This document shows, piece by piece, positions 62,931-64,000 of a stretch of 64,000 bases of DNA. This stretch comes from Gaetbulibacter_B jejuensis (GTDB lineage: Bacteria; Bacteroidota; Bacteroidia; Flavobacteriales; Flavobacteriaceae), in assembly GCF_039524015.1 (NCBI RefSeq), contig NZ_BAAAGF010000003.1, positions 62,001-126,000 on the forward strand. The letters run 5' to 3'. Position numbers and translations under genes: made by a program. The notes below the pieces were generated by a model, which saw nothing but the letters and a program-made list of their open reading frames with translations, was not told where the DNA came from and searched no databases. The stretch's first letter is position 1. Each line of letters begins with the position of its first letter.

Positions 62931-64000
62931 GAAATAGCAATGATTTTATGAGGAATTACTAAAGTAACTAAAGTTCCTTGCTCATCAAACTTTTTTCGAT
63001 CTTCAATAGTTACCGACCCTTCCATATTATAATCTTTTGATAATACTGCAAGACGTTCGGCAGTAATAACTGTCGCTAATGAACTTTTATTTTTGTTCTC
63101 AGATTTTTTAACACTATCAATACCAATACCATTATCAGCAATGGTACATAACAGTTTTTTGTTAGTGTATGCAAGTTTTATATCTATACGCTTGTTATCT
63201 GTTTGGTCTTTAAACGCGTGTTCAATAGCATTTTCCACAAAAGGTTGAATGAGCATTGGTGGAACTTCAAACAATGTAACATCTATAGCTTCATCTACCA
63301 AAATAGTGCAATTAAAAGTGTCATTCTCTAAATTTTGAAGTGTAAGATAATTTTGAATTGCCAATAATTCTTGCGAAAGCGATACCATTTTATCTCTTGA
63401 ATTTTCTAAGGTTATACGTAGTAACTTTGAAAACTTAGATAGATACTGAATAGATTTCTTTTCTTCTTTGTTTAAAATCATTCCTTGTAGTACTGACAAC
63501 GAATTGAATATAAAATGAGGCGTCATTTGCGAGCGTAATAGTTTTTGCTCCATAACCACGTTTTGGGTTTTTGACTTTTCGTTTTTTAATCTTTGACTAA
63601 AAATTATAGAACCAAGGATAATTGACACCAATAACACACAAATAATTGCCCATAAATAATTACGCTTTGACTTTTGTAAATCTTGAGACGTAGCTTGTAC
63701 TGTTTTAGTTAGTTTAAGCTCTCTTATACTTGCAGAGTCTAGTGCTTGTTTGTATTTGTATTCGTACTCTAATTGCGTCATCTTTTCAATATTATCTTCA
63801 TTGAAAATACTGTCATTTAATATTTTGTATTGCTGATGACTTTCAAATGCTTTTTTATAATTTCGGGTTTTCCCATAAATATCAGAAAGCAAACCATAGG
63901 CATTTTTTTTATGCCTTAAAAGACCATGCTTCTCCGATGAATCTGCTAATCTTTGAGCATTCTCCAACGCCAGATCATATGTTTTCAAACGATAATAGGT
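62927..64000 (-). CDS. TPR-containing LytS-like sensor histidine kinase (partial)
   Basis: The frame stays open to the window edge at 64000, so the N-terminus is missing; the ATG-like start seen at 63988 is actually an internal TTG codon. The visible part has TPR helices (residues about 5-90, LALENAQRLADSSEKHGLL, AFESHQQYKILNDSIF), a coiled-coil linker, one transmembrane helix (LWAIICVLLVSIILGSIIF) and the kinase domain: LLRSQMTPHFIFNSLSVLQG, QPFVENAIEHAF and AERLAVLSKDYNMEGSV. This is the periplasmic-TPR type of sensor common in flavobacteria. It pairs with the adjacent LytTR regulator. Confidence 0.92.
   Translation of the reverse strand, partial: TYYRLKTYDLALENAQRLADSSEKHGLLRHKKNAYGLLSDIYGKTRNYKKAFESHQQYKILNDSIFNEDNIEKMTQLEYEYKYKQALDSASIRELKLTKTVQATSQDLQKSKRNYLWAIICVLLVSIILGSIIFSQRLKNEKSKTQNVVMEQKLLRSQMTPHFIFNSLSVLQGMILNKEEKKSIQYLSKFSKLLRITLENSRDKMVSLSQELLAIQNYLTLQNLENDTFNCTILVDEAIDVTLFEVPPMLIQPFVENAIEHAFKDQTDNKRIDIKLAYTNKKLLCTIADNGIGIDSVKKSENKNKSSLATVITAERLAVLSKDYNMEGSVTIEDRKKFDEQGTLVTLVIPHKIIAIS

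Noticed and set aside
1..64000. tRNA, rRNA, transposase or integrase genes
   Set aside because: Read on both strands, none was found, so island boundaries here rest on repeats only.

Overview
The window looks like chromosomal DNA of a marine-type member of the Flavobacteriaceae (Bacteroidota). The support is the AT-rich sequence, candidate promoters with TTG and TAnnTTTG boxes, very weak Shine-Dalgarno signals, many short-signal lipoproteins with SCxN-like lipoboxes, C-terminal type IX secretion (T9SS) sorting tails, a fused alpha/beta 2-oxoacid dehydrogenase E1, three LytS/LytTR two-component pairs and a MutS2 without an Smr domain. I saw no rRNA, tRNA, CRISPR array, transposase or integrase.

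Layout. 1-3.2 kb: a partial secreted protein, a DCC-family thiol protein and mutS2. 3.2-6.0 kb: an accessory patch between mutS2 and ung. Three unrelated single genes (outer-membrane barrel, six-helix membrane protein, lipoprotein) are separated by structured repeats that recall integron-cassette recombination sites, and the patch is bounded by a direct repeat at the ung promoter. 6-17.6 kb: housekeeping genes, namely ung, a minus-strand operon (2OG oxygenase, SUI1-like factor, DUF1835 protein, nucleoside phosphorylase, signal-less substrate-binding protein), fused E1, a 3D-domain lipoprotein, ExbD, a probably frameshifted small ORF, an SF2 helicase and a pseudouridine synthase. 17.6-27.3 kb: secreted BNR/Asp-box protein, SRPBCC protein, EamA transporter, YceI/S41 peptidase operon, an intradiol-dioxygenase-fold protein that seems to lack its iron ligands, and a zinc alcohol dehydrogenase. 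27.5-32 kb: a complete TolC-MacA-MacB-type efflux operon.

32.3-40.6 kb: arylsulfotransferase-like lipoprotein, DoxX/LytS/LytTR operon, DUF6515 protein and a giant lamin-tail-domain T9SS protein with a recent 540-bp tandem duplication. 41-42.7 kb: a compact three-gene operon of two divergent DUF488 proteins and a dual-OB-domain protein, with a well-formed promoter that predicts a leaderless mRNA. It is the best candidate for a poorly described system here. 43-47.4 kb: CocE/NonD hydrolase, lipoprotein and a LytS/LytTR pair. 47.7-52.8 kb: a TetR-ABC-HlyD-TolC export operon whose ABC ATPase keeps Walker A but has lost most other catalytic motifs. 52.8-64 kb: lipoproteins, an erythromycin-esterase-like enzyme, a HExxH metallopeptidase, T9SS cargo with BspA-type leucine-rich repeats, and a third LytS/LytTR pair that runs off the window.

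The three sensor/regulator pairs sit beside different envelope or secreted genes, so this part of the chromosome appears devoted mainly to envelope functions, efflux and surface proteins. Functions come from motifs read by eye; no database search was run.
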